A stretch of DNA of 64,000 nt from a gamma proteobacterium symbiont of Ctena orbiculata (GCA_003058495.1 QBVC01000034.1:1-64000); one strand, 5' to 3'; shown: positions 50,007-59,140, counted from the stretch's first letter. Made by a program: numbers and translations. The notes: generated by a model from the sequence alone, not told the origin.

Positions 50007-50900
50007 CTAAAGGTCGATCATAATACGTTTATAAGCCAGCAACGTGCCGTCAGTGTTCTGCTCGATATTGAGTATATAGTCACTGTAACCGGTAGCGGGA
50101 AACACCGTGTCACTGCCACTGGCCAGTGGCGTGTCCTGAACACCCCGGTCTACATAGCTATCGTGCGTCGTGCAGATCTCCTCCGCAAAATCATCGTCAA
50201 AACAGAACTGTGAGACCACATAGTCACTGCCGCCATATTCCAGGCGAACCCGAAAGTGGATATGGATGGTGCGTCCCCTGTACCATCCTGGAAAGCAGCT
50301 CTTGAAATTGACCCGGCCACTGCTGTCGGTTGTCAGCTCGCCGCGAAACCAGGTGCTTGCCTCAGCCGCAGCGTCGCCGCCGGTACAAAAGTTGCCGGCG
50401 AAGGTCGAGACATCGTCGCTCTCCGTGGTGTCGCCTGAATAGACGCCGTCGCTGTCGCAATGCCAGACTTCAATCAGGTAGCCTTGCAAGGGATTGCAGT
50501 TGCTGTCCACGAGCTGCAGACAGAGCATCATCGGCAATCCGCTCCGTCCTGCCGAGATATCCTCCGTTTGACTGACCCCGAAATAGCAGGGGCCTTCCGT
50601 GGTCGCCTCGGTCAACGAAAGGGAGCAGACAGCCGCGCCGGCAAACAGGCTGTCATCGGGATAATCCGAGACGATCAATTCGGTGCCTCCGGAAGCCCAG
50701 GCTACGGTATCGTCCGTAGTCGAGGTATCACTAGTTTCTTCAGTGGTCGTGGTTGTTGTTTCGCTTGTACCTGTTGACTCGGTGTCTTCGGTTGCAGTTC
50801 CATCATCACATGCCACAAGTGAGAAAAACGGCAGCGCAAGCAGTGCGGATCCGGTCTGCTTCAGCATCTGCCGACGACCGACATCAGTTGTTCGTTTCAT
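50007..50900 (-). CDS. secreted intradiol ring-cleavage dioxygenase-like lipoprotein
   Basis: RRQMLKQTGSALLALPFFSLVAC; Ser/Thr-rich linker; GYLIEVWHCDSDGVYSGD...GWYRGRTIHIHFRVRL (candidate Tyr/Tyr/His/His iron ligands). Confidence 0.85.
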   Translation of the reverse strand: MKRTTDVGRRQMLKQTGSALLALPFFSLVACDDGTATEDTESTGTSETTTTTTEETSDTSTTDDTVAWASGGTELIVSDYPDDSLFAGAAVCSLSLTEATTEGPCYFGVSQTEDISAGRSGLPMMLCLQLVDSNCNPLQGYLIEVWHCDSDGVYSGDTTESDDVSTFAGNFCTGGDAAAEASTWFRGELTTDSSGRVNFKSCFPGWYRGRTIHIHFRVRLEYGGSDYVVSQFCFDDDFAEEICTTHDSYVDRGVQDTPLASGSDTVFPATGYSDYILNIEQNTDGTLLAYKRIMIDL

Positions 50901-50982
50901 TGCTTTGCCTCCTGATCAAGTGGTAACAAACTGATATAAATCAGTTTCATCGGATCAGGGAATCAGGACAACGTGGTAACGG

Positions 50983-50997
50983 GTAAAATGGTGTAAA
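50983..50997 (-). promoter_or_regulatory. CpxR-like box upstream of the dioxygenase-like gene
   Basis: + strand GTAAA-ATGGT-GTAAA. Confidence 0.65.
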
Positions 50998-51016
50998 TAA
51001 ATCTAAAGACAAAGCA

Positions 51017-52279
51017 TCAGTAAGCTGTTTCATTCAAGATTGGAAGCTCAATGGTGACAACCAGCCCCCCATCCCTGCGATTGGCCGCAGCTACTTTTCC
51101 CTTGTGCGCATCCACGACCCGGCGGGTGAGCGCCATACCAATGCCGTAGCCCTTGAACCTGTCTGCGGTCGGGCTGCGGTAGAAGGGTTCGAAGATCAGC
51201 TTGAGGTCACTCTCCGGCACCCCTTCGCCATTATCCATAATCTTCAGGATAAACCAGCGCTCTTCAGGCATTGCCTCACCAACTATCGTGATCTTTCCGC
51301 CCTCCGGGGTATGCCGAATCCCATTGCGCACGATATTTTCGATAGCGCGATGAAGAAGATCGGGATTACCCATCATTTCGGTTTTTTCCGGCAGGCTGGA
51401 AGACACGTGGCAGCGTTTCGACTCCGCCTCGAAGGCAGCATCCGCCGCTATCGTCTCGATCATCTCCTTCAGATCGATGACCTCCATATGAATCCCGGGG
51501 ATGTCGCTATCGAGGCGCGCCAGTGTCAACAGTTCGCCGACCAGCCTGTCGATTCGCCCCGATTCCCGTTCAATGCGCTCGATAAACTCACCGATACGCT
51601 CCGGCTGCTGCTGCATCAGGTCGATGGCCGCCTGCATCCTGGCCAAGGGCGATCGCAGCTCGTGCGATACGTCATGCAACAGCCGCTGCTTGCCCTCCAT
51701 CAGTCCCTGCAGGCGTTCCGCCATATTGTCAAACCCGCTGCCGAGATCAGCAAGCTCATCGTTACGCTGCACCATGGCATGGCCGACCCGGGTATCCATC
51801 CTGCCATTTGCGACAGACTCGAAGGCCTGCTGCAAAGCGCGAATCGGCCCGACGAAATAGCGGGCAAGCATCAAGGCGAACAGCAGGCTCACCAGGCTGC
51901 CGGCCACCAGCGGAGGCAGCGGTGGGGCAAAACGCCCTTCGGACCGCTTCGGTGGTGGATGTCCGATGGGTTCATCGGGTTTTCCTGGTGGGGGAAATTG
52001 CGCGGACTCCGGCGCCGGCAAATCGGACGGCGCTCCTGCAGCAAACCCGGGTGGCGGAGGGGGCCTGGCGCCCAATCCCTTCTCCGGCTGCGGCGGCCAG
52101 GGCGGCGGTTGCGGGGGAAACGGGCCCCTGTCCGCCATTTCAGGCGGGGCCTTCAAGTCAGGCTGACCAGGCCCTGATTCCAGTAACCAGATAGCCAAAC
52201 CCACGCCAATGACGGTGAAAATCTGCGCCAGCCAGAAAAACAGAAAAAACTTCCAGAAGAGCCTGCCCATGTGCGCCAA
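51017..52279 (-). CDS. sensor histidine kinase (CpxA/BaeS-like) with proline-rich periplasmic loop
   Basis: HDVSHELRSPLARMQAAIDLM, HAMP, HATPase motifs; proline-rich region between two TMs. Confidence 0.92.
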   Translation of the reverse strand: MAHMGRLFWKFFLFFWLAQIFTVIGVGLAIWLLESGPGQPDLKAPPEMADRGPFPPQPPPWPPQPEKGLGARPPPPPGFAAGAPSDLPAPESAQFPPPGKPDEPIGHPPPKRSEGRFAPPLPPLVAGSLVSLLFALMLARYFVGPIRALQQAFESVANGRMDTRVGHAMVQRNDELADLGSGFDNMAERLQGLMEGKQRLLHDVSHELRSPLARMQAAIDLMQQQPERIGEFIERIERESGRIDRLVGELLTLARLDSDIPGIHMEVIDLKEMIETIAADAAFEAESKRCHVSSSLPEKTEMMGNPDLLHRAIENIVRNGIRHTPEGGKITIVGEAMPEERWFILKIMDNGEGVPESDLKLIFEPFYRSPTADRFKGYGIGMALTRRVVDAHKGKVAAANRRDGGLVVTIELPILNETAY

Positions 52280-52291
52280 TCCCCTCGAGTA

Positions 52292-53020
52292 TTACTCGAC
52301 GACCAATTGATAGCCTTTGCGAATCACGGTCTGGATCATGGAACGACCGTCAGAAAGGGCGGGCAGTTTGCGCCGAATACTGCTGATATGGACATCGATG
52401 CTGCGTTCATACCGCCCCAATGGCCGGCCCAGGCCCTCGAGTGACAGCGTCTCCTTGCTGACGGGCGTTCCCGCGTGCCTTACCAGCAGTTCGAGCAGAT
52501 TATATTCCGAACTGGTCAGCTCCAGCGGCTTGCCCTCGCTCTCCACACGACGCTGGGTCGGCCACATCTTCAACTCGCCAACCGCAATCGGTTGGGACTG
52601 CTTTACCGATTGCGACCCACCCTGAGTACCCGATCGGTTGAGGATTGCGCGGAGCCGGGCACACAACTCACGCGGGGTACAGGGCTTGGGCACATAGTCA
52701 TCCGCACCCAGCTCCAGCCCCATGATGCGGTCGGTATCGTCACCCTTTGCCGTCAGCATCAGGATCGGCAGCTTACTCTGCGCGCGTATCATACCCAGGG
52801 CCTGGATACCGTTGACCTCGGGCATCATCACATCCAGCACTACGATATCGTGACGGCCCGAGAGTGCCGCTGAGACCCCGGTATTCCCGTCACTGGCAGT
52901 ATCGACGTTGAAACCCTCCCGGGTGAGATAGTCATTCAGCAGCTCAAGCAGTTCCCTGTCGTCATCGACCAGAAGCACCCGAGGCGATGTGTTGGTTGCG
53001 TCGTCTCTCATGGGTTTCAA
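52292..53020 (-). CDS. OmpR-family response regulator, CpxR-like
   Basis: VLLVDDDRELLELLNDYLTREGF, VLDVMMP, GRPLGRYERSIDVHISSIRRKLPAL. Confidence 0.92.
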   Translation of the reverse strand: MKPMRDDATNTSPRVLLVDDDRELLELLNDYLTREGFNVDTASDGNTGVSAALSGRHDIVVLDVMMPEVNGIQALGMIRAQSKLPILMLTAKGDDTDRIMGLELGADDYVPKPCTPRELCARLRAILNRSGTQGGSQSVKQSQPIAVGELKMWPTQRRVESEGKPLELTSSEYNLLELLVRHAGTPVSKETLSLEGLGRPLGRYERSIDVHISSIRRKLPALSDGRSMIQTVIRKGYQLVVE

Positions 53021-53052
53021 TTTTACGCAATAAGCACGGATTGGAACCAGCC

Positions 53053-53067
53053 TTTACATAGTTTTAC
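53053..53067. promoter_or_regulatory. CpxR-like box between divergent response regulator and Spy/CpxP-like gene
   Basis: TTTAC-ATAGT-TTTAC. Confidence 0.7.
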
Positions 53068-53143
53068 TTACACTGTAGCGGACTTAACAGCAACTACAGG
53101 CAAAATATTCAAGGTGATTCATCTGATCCAGGAGATCGCCGTC

Positions 53144-53650
53144 ATGCACAACCGAAAACTACCCGGTGTTTTAGCCCTCATCGCCCTTCTGCCGCTGGCG
53201 CAGCTCGTTATCGCCACGCCGATAAACTGTGCACCACAGAAGTTTGACCCTACACAACAAGCATATCACTGCTCAAGCACACAGCCCCGCGAAATGCGGG
53301 TAACCACCCGACTGCTCGAGGGCAGCGAGAGACAACCGGCAATCACCATGTCGACCACACAGCGCAATCAACTCTTTACCCTGATGCAGCAACAGGCGGA
53401 GTACAGGCGCGAGATTAAACAGGCAGCTTACAAAGCGCTGCAGGAGCTTCAGCAAATGGCCATTGAAGAGAATTTCAACCAATCACAAGCGCGCGCACAT
53501 GCTGAAAGCTATGGCAAGGCCTTGGCTGAACTGGCCCTGCTGGACATCCAATTGGCGTCCCACTTGCGAAACATACTCACACCGGCTCAGCGTAAGGCAT
53601 TGCAGGACAAGATCGACAAAGGCCGATTTTGGGACGACCCCAAACTTTGA
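53144..53650 (+). CDS. Spy/CpxP-like periplasmic protein
   Basis: signal peptide; helical; LTPAQRKAL (LTxxQ-type motif); divergent from the two-component system. Confidence 0.75.
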   Translation: MHNRKLPGVLALIALLPLAQLVIATPINCAPQKFDPTQQAYHCSSTQPREMRVTTRLLEGSERQPAITMSTTQRNQLFTLMQQQAEYRREIKQAAYKALQELQQMAIEENFNQSQARAHAESYGKALAELALLDIQLASHLRNILTPAQRKALQDKIDKGRFWDDPKL

Positions 53651-53899
53651 CGGTCAACAAATGCACCGGTATGCAATCGGCAACGGAAACAATCTGCCGC
53701 ATCCAAGACACAGACAGATCAGGCCGATGCTCAAACCCATCAACAACCACTCCGCACAGGCTTGAATCGCAACCCTATTTACAACGATCAACAACCTTAT
53801 CGAGGCGGCAAAAAATGCCGGCAATGCCTGATCGGATGGGATCCCCGAACATCCACGGCCAACGAATCAAACGAAACGGGACAATCAAACATAAAAAAC

Positions 53900-53923
53900 T
53901 TACATACCTTTACATCCTTTTAC
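53900..53923 (+). promoter_or_regulatory. triple CpxR-like half-sites upstream of the EF-hand gene
   Basis: (c)TTAC-ATACC-TTTAC-ATCCT-TTTAC, 10-bp period. Confidence 0.65.
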
Positions 53924-54030
53924 CCGAATCGCCTTTTAGACTATTAATTTTTGGCCGTTGAATTGCTTAGCATCAGATGCGTTTAGAGAAAACACGCATT
54001 GATCACAAACCTACGCAACAGGAGTCATAC

Positions 54031-54762
54031 ATGAACGGCATAAGCGGCATAGGCGGCATGAACCAGATGCAGGCCTTTCCCGGCACACGAAGACCCTACC
54101 CTGAAGAGATGGCGCAACAACTCTTCTCCAGGCTCGACGCTTCCGATCAAGGGTATATTGAGAAATCCGATCTCCTGTCCGCCTTGGAAACGGTCTCATC
54201 GGTTACTGATGCATCCGATCTGAGTAGAGACGACTCGGCCCTGGACGAACTCTTCACCCAGCTCGACAGCGATGGTGACGGCAAGGTCACGGAAGAGGAA
54301 TTTACCGATTCAATGGTGCGGATCGATCAGCAGATAAACGACCTCTTCTCCCAGATGCGCATGAATGAGGCCAAGACCGGCATGGCGCCGCCCCCACCAC
54401 CACCGCCACCTGAGGGCATGAATGACACTGAGGATCTCGGCTTTACCAAGGAGGAGCTGCAGGCTCAATTGAAAGAGATCGGCAGCAGCGACGAAAAACG
54501 ATCGACACTGATTGAAAATATCATTGCCAATTTCGAAGAGGCGGACAGCGACGGCGACGGGCGTGTCAACCTGAATGAGGCGACGGCCTTCGACCAGTCC
54601 GGCAGTGAAGCGACGGAAAGCAGCAGCACGTCGACAGCGGGCAACAACGACATGGAGCTTAGCGAGAAGGTGATGTTGCAGATCGTGCGATTGATGCAGA
54701 GCTACAACCTGGGTAGCGACGCGGAAACCGAAGCGGCATCCAGTCTCAGCGTTTCAGTCTGA
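54031..54762 (+). CDS. EF-hand domain protein
   Basis: LDSDGDGKVTEEEF and ADSDGDGRVNLNEA EF-hand loops; PPPPPPPPEG tract. Confidence 0.88.
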   Translation: MNGISGIGGMNQMQAFPGTRRPYPEEMAQQLFSRLDASDQGYIEKSDLLSALETVSSVTDASDLSRDDSALDELFTQLDSDGDGKVTEEEFTDSMVRIDQQINDLFSQMRMNEAKTGMAPPPPPPPPEGMNDTEDLGFTKEELQAQLKEIGSSDEKRSTLIENIIANFEEADSDGDGRVNLNEATAFDQSGSEATESSSTSTAGNNDMELSEKVMLQIVRLMQSYNLGSDAETEAASSLSVSV

Positions 54763-54873
54763 ATCCTTGCCGCTCAATGCCCCACCCAGCCAGGGTGGGG
54801 TCTCTCAGCCGCACAAGCCTTATCAGGACAGAGATGTCACACTGACTCAGCATCAGCGGCAATGAATAAACCA

Positions 54874-55161
54874 TCACTGCCGCTCAGGGGGAGGATAACC
54901 CCCTCCGCCCCCAGGTCCGCCATGGCCGGGAGGAGCGGAGGGCTTACTGTACCCTTTTGCCGACATACAGCTATCCATCGCCGAGTGATCAGGCCTGCCG
55001 CTACTGTCGGTATCGATCGATGCGGCACACTCCTTGAGCGCCGCCTCCAGTTCCGCCCTGTCCGGCATGGTTGTATTCGAATCCGGGGGTTCGGCAAAGG
55101 CCTGGGCGCTGGCCAGCGTCAAACCGAGGGCAATCGAGAGTTGGCGACATGCATGCAACAT
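54874..55161 (-). CDS. small exported Gly/Pro-rich protein with degenerate EF-hand-like loop
   Basis: signal peptide ...ASAQAFAEPP; DTDSSGRPDHSAMD; tail SAPPGHGGPGGGGGYPPPERQ. Confidence 0.6.
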   Translation of the reverse strand: MLHACRQLSIALGLTLASAQAFAEPPDSNTTMPDRAELEAALKECAASIDTDSSGRPDHSAMDSCMSAKGYSKPSAPPGHGGPGGGGGYPPPERQ

Positions 55162-55228
55162 TTTGGATACTCCAGGCAGAAGAACATGTCGCTGATTCTG
55201 CTTATGCCAACTCGCTGTGTCAGCCGCT

Positions 55229-55253
55229 TTTACCCGTCTTTACAAACCTTTTC
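55229..55253. promoter_or_regulatory. CpxR-like box upstream of the Gly/Pro-rich protein gene
   Basis: TTTAC-CCGTC-TTTAC-AAACC-TTTTC, 10-bp period. Confidence 0.6.
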
Positions 55254-55327
55254 CATAAGCAGCGTCTAGATGCGTCTTTCGTCTACTCATGTTTGTCTAC
55301 AGTGCGTGACAAGCAAGCCTATGATGA

Positions 55328-55549
55328 CTATCCAAGCCAGACATAAAGCTCCATTGCAGCGGGATCGCATCGATTACAACTGGTCCCGCAGTTGGCCTCG
55401 ACCTTGCGTTGTTCAACCCTGCCCTTGCGCACCCACTGCTGCAGCATCCCCCTGACCGCATCGGGTTCTGCATCCACGTGGAGCGCGATATCCGCCAGGG
55501 TCGCCTGACCCCGTTTCGAAAGATAGTCCCTGATCGCGCTCAACATCAT
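55328..55549 (-). CDS. feoC: FeoC-like transcriptional regulator
   Basis: winged-helix LSKRGQATLADIALHVDAEPDAVRGMLQQWVRKGRVEQ; cysteines CGTSCNRC; downstream of feoB. Confidence 0.85.
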   Translation of the reverse strand: MMLSAIRDYLSKRGQATLADIALHVDAEPDAVRGMLQQWVRKGRVEQRKVEANCGTSCNRCDPAAMELYVWLG

Positions 55550-55556
55550 TACCGTG

Positions 55557-57911
55557 TCACCCAGCTTCGGAGACCAGCTGCTGACTGCGCTGGGACCAGT
55601 AGCGCAACGCGCCGACGATCGCCAACAGCAGCAACGTCAGACTGATAATCCAGCCCAGGGCGCTTTGCGGATGATCGGCATAGGTGGCGGATTGATAGAA
55701 GAGACTCGCGGCGATGAAGGCGATACCGGTGGACCAGGCCACCACGAAACCGGCCCAGCGGGGACCCGCCTCGCGACGGATGGCGCCGATGGTGGCCACG
55801 CAGGGGGAGTAGAGCAGGATGAACAGCAGATAGGCGAAGGCGCCGGCCTGACCGTCGAAACGGGCGGCCATGGCGCCGAAGACGCCGACATTGACCTCTT
55901 GCGCCTCGGCGGCAGCGGCCGCGCTGCTGATATCCCCCACATCCATGGCGAGGGGATCGGTGAGCAGATCCTTCACCCCGAGGAGGTTTTCCGGCAGGGT
56001 GGCCAGGGCAGCGGAGATCGAGGGCCAGAAATCGAAGGGCTGATCCCCGGCGGAGATACCCGCCTCTTCGTTGGCGAGATGGGTATAGAGGGCGTCGAGG
56101 GTGCCCACCACCGTCTCCTTGGCCAGAATACCGGTGAAGACGCCCACCGTGGCGGGCCAGTTATCCTCATCTATGCCCATCGGAGCCAGCAGGGGGGTAA
56201 TCGCCTTGCTGATGCTGCTGAGCACCGAGTGTTCGGTATCCTCGTTACCGAAGCTGCCGTCGGTACCGATGGAATTGAGGGTGTTGATCACCAGCACCAT
56301 CAATACGATCACCTTCCCCGCCTCCTTGATAAACAGCTTGACCCGGTCCCAGGTGCGCAGCATGACGCCCCGCAGGGTGGGCATATGGTAGTGGGGCAAC
56401 TCCATCATGAATCCCGAGCTCTCACCGGACAGGAGGGTCTTTTTCATGATCAGGCCGGTAAAAATCGCGACCGTAATACCGATCAGGTAGAGGGTGAAGA
56501 CCAGATTCTGCCCGTTCGCCGGAAAGAAGGCGGCGGCAAACAGCACATAGACCGGCAGCCGGGCGCCGCAGGACATGAAGGGGTTCATCAGGATGGTGAG
56601 CTTGCGTTCCCTTTCGCTCTCCAGGGTTCGGGTGGCCATCACCGCGGGCACGTTGCAGCCGAAGCCGACGATCATCGGCACGAAGGCCTTGCCCGGCAGC
56701 CCGATGGAACGCATGAAGCGATCCATGACGAAGGCGGCCCGGGCCATATAGCCGGAGTCCTCGACCACCGAGAGAAAGAGGTAGAGGGCGGTGATGATGG
56801 GGATGAAGGTGGCGACCACCTGGATACCGCCGCCGGCGCCGTCGGCAAGGAGCACGATCAACCACTGCGGCAGACCCGCCGCTGCCAGCAGCGCGCCGAA
56901 ACCGTCGACAAAGAGCGCCCCGGCGACACCGTCGAAGAGATCGATGAACGCGCCGCCGATGTTGATCGCGAACATGAACATCAGATACATCACGAAGAGG
57001 AACACCGGGATGCCGAAGAGGCGGCTCAATACCACCTTGTCGATGTGGTCGCTGACGGTCTTCTCGACCCGTCCCTGCTGCTGGATCACATTCTGCGAGA
57101 TGGCATGGGCGTGGCCGTAGCGGGTGTCGGCGATGTGGATGTCGGGCTCTTCATCCACCCGGTCCTCGATCAGCTGCTGCCAATGGTGAACCTGCTCAAG
57201 CAGCGCTGCATCGGCGAAGCCCAGGGCAAAGCGGTCCCCCTCCAGCATTTTCAGCAGCAGCCAGCGGCGTTGTGAATGACTCTGCTCCTCGTCGTGATCG
57301 AGGAGCGGTTCCATTGCCGATATCGCCTGCTCGACCACCTCATCCTGGGCGAGGGCGAAGCCGCCGCCGACGGCGCCTGCGGCCAGGTCCTGGATTGCCG
57401 CCTTGAGCTTGGTGATGCCTTCACCGCTGACCGCGACGATGGGCACCACCGGACAGCCCAGGTCCTCGCTGAGACGCTGGATATCGATCTCCAGGCCGCG
57501 TTTGCGGGCGACGTCCATCATATTCAGCGCTACCAGCAGCGGCACCCCCATCTCGAGCATCTGCACGGAGAAGTAGAGATTGCGCTCCAGATTGGAGGCA
57601 TCGACGATATTGACGATCAGATCGGCATCTCCGGAGAGGAGATAGTCCCGGGTCACCTTTTCATCCAGGGAAGTGGCGTCCAGGGAGTAGATCCCGGGAA
57701 GATCGACCACGCTGACCTCGTCGCTGTCGATGCTGAAGCGCCCCTCCTTGCGATCCACGGTCACACCCGGCCAATTTCCCGTGCGCTGACGAATCCCGGT
57801 GAGGCTGTTGAAGAGGGCTGTCTTACCGCAGTTCGGATTGCCCGCAAGGGCGATGGTCAAGGAGTGTTCCCTCTTGGCCGCCTGCGCTGTTTGCTCCTCA
57901 TGACATGCCAC
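55557..57911 (-). CDS. feoB: ferrous iron transporter FeoB
   Basis: ALAGNPNCGKTALFNSLTG, DLPGIYSLDA, GFGCNVPAVMATRTLE. Confidence 0.97.
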   Translation of the reverse strand: MACHEEQTAQAAKREHSLTIALAGNPNCGKTALFNSLTGIRQRTGNWPGVTVDRKEGRFSIDSDEVSVVDLPGIYSLDATSLDEKVTRDYLLSGDADLIVNIVDASNLERNLYFSVQMLEMGVPLLVALNMMDVARKRGLEIDIQRLSEDLGCPVVPIVAVSGEGITKLKAAIQDLAAGAVGGGFALAQDEVVEQAISAMEPLLDHDEEQSHSQRRWLLLKMLEGDRFALGFADAALLEQVHHWQQLIEDRVDEEPDIHIADTRYGHAHAISQNVIQQQGRVEKTVSDHIDKVVLSRLFGIPVFLFVMYLMFMFAINIGGAFIDLFDGVAGALFVDGFGALLAAAGLPQWLIVLLADGAGGGIQVVATFIPIITALYLFLSVVEDSGYMARAAFVMDRFMRSIGLPGKAFVPMIVGFGCNVPAVMATRTLESERERKLTILMNPFMSCGARLPVYVLFAAAFFPANGQNLVFTLYLIGITVAIFTGLIMKKTLLSGESSGFMMELPHYHMPTLRGVMLRTWDRVKLFIKEAGKVIVLMVLVINTLNSIGTDGSFGNEDTEHSVLSSISKAITPLLAPMGIDEDNWPATVGVFTGILAKETVVGTLDALYTHLANEEAGISAGDQPFDFWPSISAALATLPENLLGVKDLLTDPLAMDVGDISSAAAAAEAQEVNVGVFGAMAARFDGQAGAFAYLLFILLYSPCVATIGAIRREAGPRWAGFVVAWSTGIAFIAASLFYQSATYADHPQSALGWIISLTLLLLAIVGALRYWSQRSQQLVSEAG

Positions 57912-57919
57912 GACGACTC

Positions 57920-58192
57920 CTAGGGCCTATTATCGCCCTGCTCCAGGGGCTGCATCATCAACTTCTCCGCGACCCCGGCGCCCAGGGCCACCCGGGCGCC
58001 CTTGTTGGCCACCACCACGCCGGCGCCGCGGCGTTGGATCAATTCGATTTCTGATCCCGTCCTCAATCCCAGACTGAGCAGTCTGTGGACCAGATGCCTG
58101 CCTCCCGAGATGCGTTTGATCCTGGCTCGACACCCGGTTGGCAATCTAGCCAATGAGATCAATTCCTCGGGGATGGCGGGGTCGAAGTCCAC
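57920..58192 (-). CDS. feoA: ferrous iron transport protein A
   Basis: 90 aa SH3-like protein upstream of feoB. Confidence 0.9.
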   Translation of the reverse strand: MDFDPAIPEELISLARLPTGCRARIKRISGGRHLVHRLLSLGLRTGSEIELIQRRGAGVVVANKGARVALGAGVAEKLMMQPLEQGDNRP

Positions 58193-58216
58193 AGTAGTAT
58201 CCAGACTTTTTAAATG

Positions 58217-58233
58217 TTAATGATTCTCATTAA
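58217..58233. promoter_or_regulatory. Fur-box-like palindrome upstream of feoA
   Basis: TTAATGA-TTC-TCATTAA. Confidence 0.65.
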
Positions 58234-58281
58234 AGCAGGCTTTAGGCCGGCATGCAATCGGTATATCACAGTATATCCAAA

Positions 58282-59010
58282 TTAACTAATATTCCGTTTG
58301 CGCAGCAGGTCGATTCGGTGCGGTTTGAGAAACGAAGCCCCCTCCGGTCCCATCCGTTTCATGAAGGCCGATCTGATCCGGCGGTAGCGCAGCTCGTCTA
58401 TCTCGAGTCTGGTGTGGGTGACATTGAGAAAGCGCGCCTCGAACGCCTCCCAGGAGTCGTAGCGACCGGGAACATTGAGAAAATACTGACCGAGCAACTC
58501 CATGTCGCCTCTCTGCGCCAGGCCCTGTATCGCCAGGAAGGCCTGCTCTCTGACTCGCTTCTCATCGTGAATCAGACTCAGCAGGGCATTGAATTCGCCC
58601 TGATAGACAGGCTCCGAAAAGTAGGCGACACCGCCCGGCTTGAGTATCCGCGCCACCTCGCTCATCGCCTGGGGCATGATCCCCCGGGGCACGTGGTGGA
58701 GGGATTTCAGCATCAGCACGATGTCCACGCTGCCGTCGGCTTCGCCGATGGCTTGCGCCCCTTCCAATCTGAAGCTGATGTTTGACGCCGGGTTTTGCTG
58801 GTTCTTCGCATGCTGGATGGCGTCGACCTCGGTGGCGATAAAACGGCTGTCGGGGTGTGCCGCCGCCAGTAGCCGGGTTGTCCCCGCGCGGCCGCAGCCA
58901 AGCTCCACAATCAGCGACCCATCCAGGTTCAGCAAACGCTCCATCAGTTCGACCTCGCTACCCGTCCGGTAGGCCGCCTGATCATCCAGAACCATTCGAT
59001 TTGCTGACAT
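58282..59010 (-). CDS. class I SAM-dependent methyltransferase
   Basis: IVELGCGRAGTTRLLAAAHPDSRFIATEVD, VDIVLMLKSLHHVP, ILKPGGVAYFSEPVY. Confidence 0.88.
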   Translation of the reverse strand: MSANRMVLDDQAAYRTGSEVELMERLLNLDGSLIVELGCGRAGTTRLLAAAHPDSRFIATEVDAIQHAKNQQNPASNISFRLEGAQAIGEADGSVDIVLMLKSLHHVPRGIMPQAMSEVARILKPGGVAYFSEPVYQGEFNALLSLIHDEKRVREQAFLAIQGLAQRGDMELLGQYFLNVPGRYDSWEAFEARFLNVTHTRLEIDELRYRRIRSAFMKRMGPEGASFLKPHRIDLLRKRNIS

Positions 59011-59140
59011 ACTTCTAGCGCTCCAGTATATTAACCGATAGTAAATAGGTGCCCCTACAGAAACGACCAGGCTCTCTACCGACGTCTGAGAACACTCTTC
59101 AGTTACCCGCACCGCAAACTACACGACAGGTATCCCGACT

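Noticed and set aside
54779-54802. Hairpin ccccacccagccagggtgggg after the EF-hand gene as an intrinsic terminator
   Set aside because: Stable stem but no clear T-tract; could be a terminator or a repeat, so not called
55554-57275. 573 aa + strand ORF antisense to feoB
   Set aside because: Antisense artefact in a GC-rich gene; FeoB on the minus strand has all family motifs
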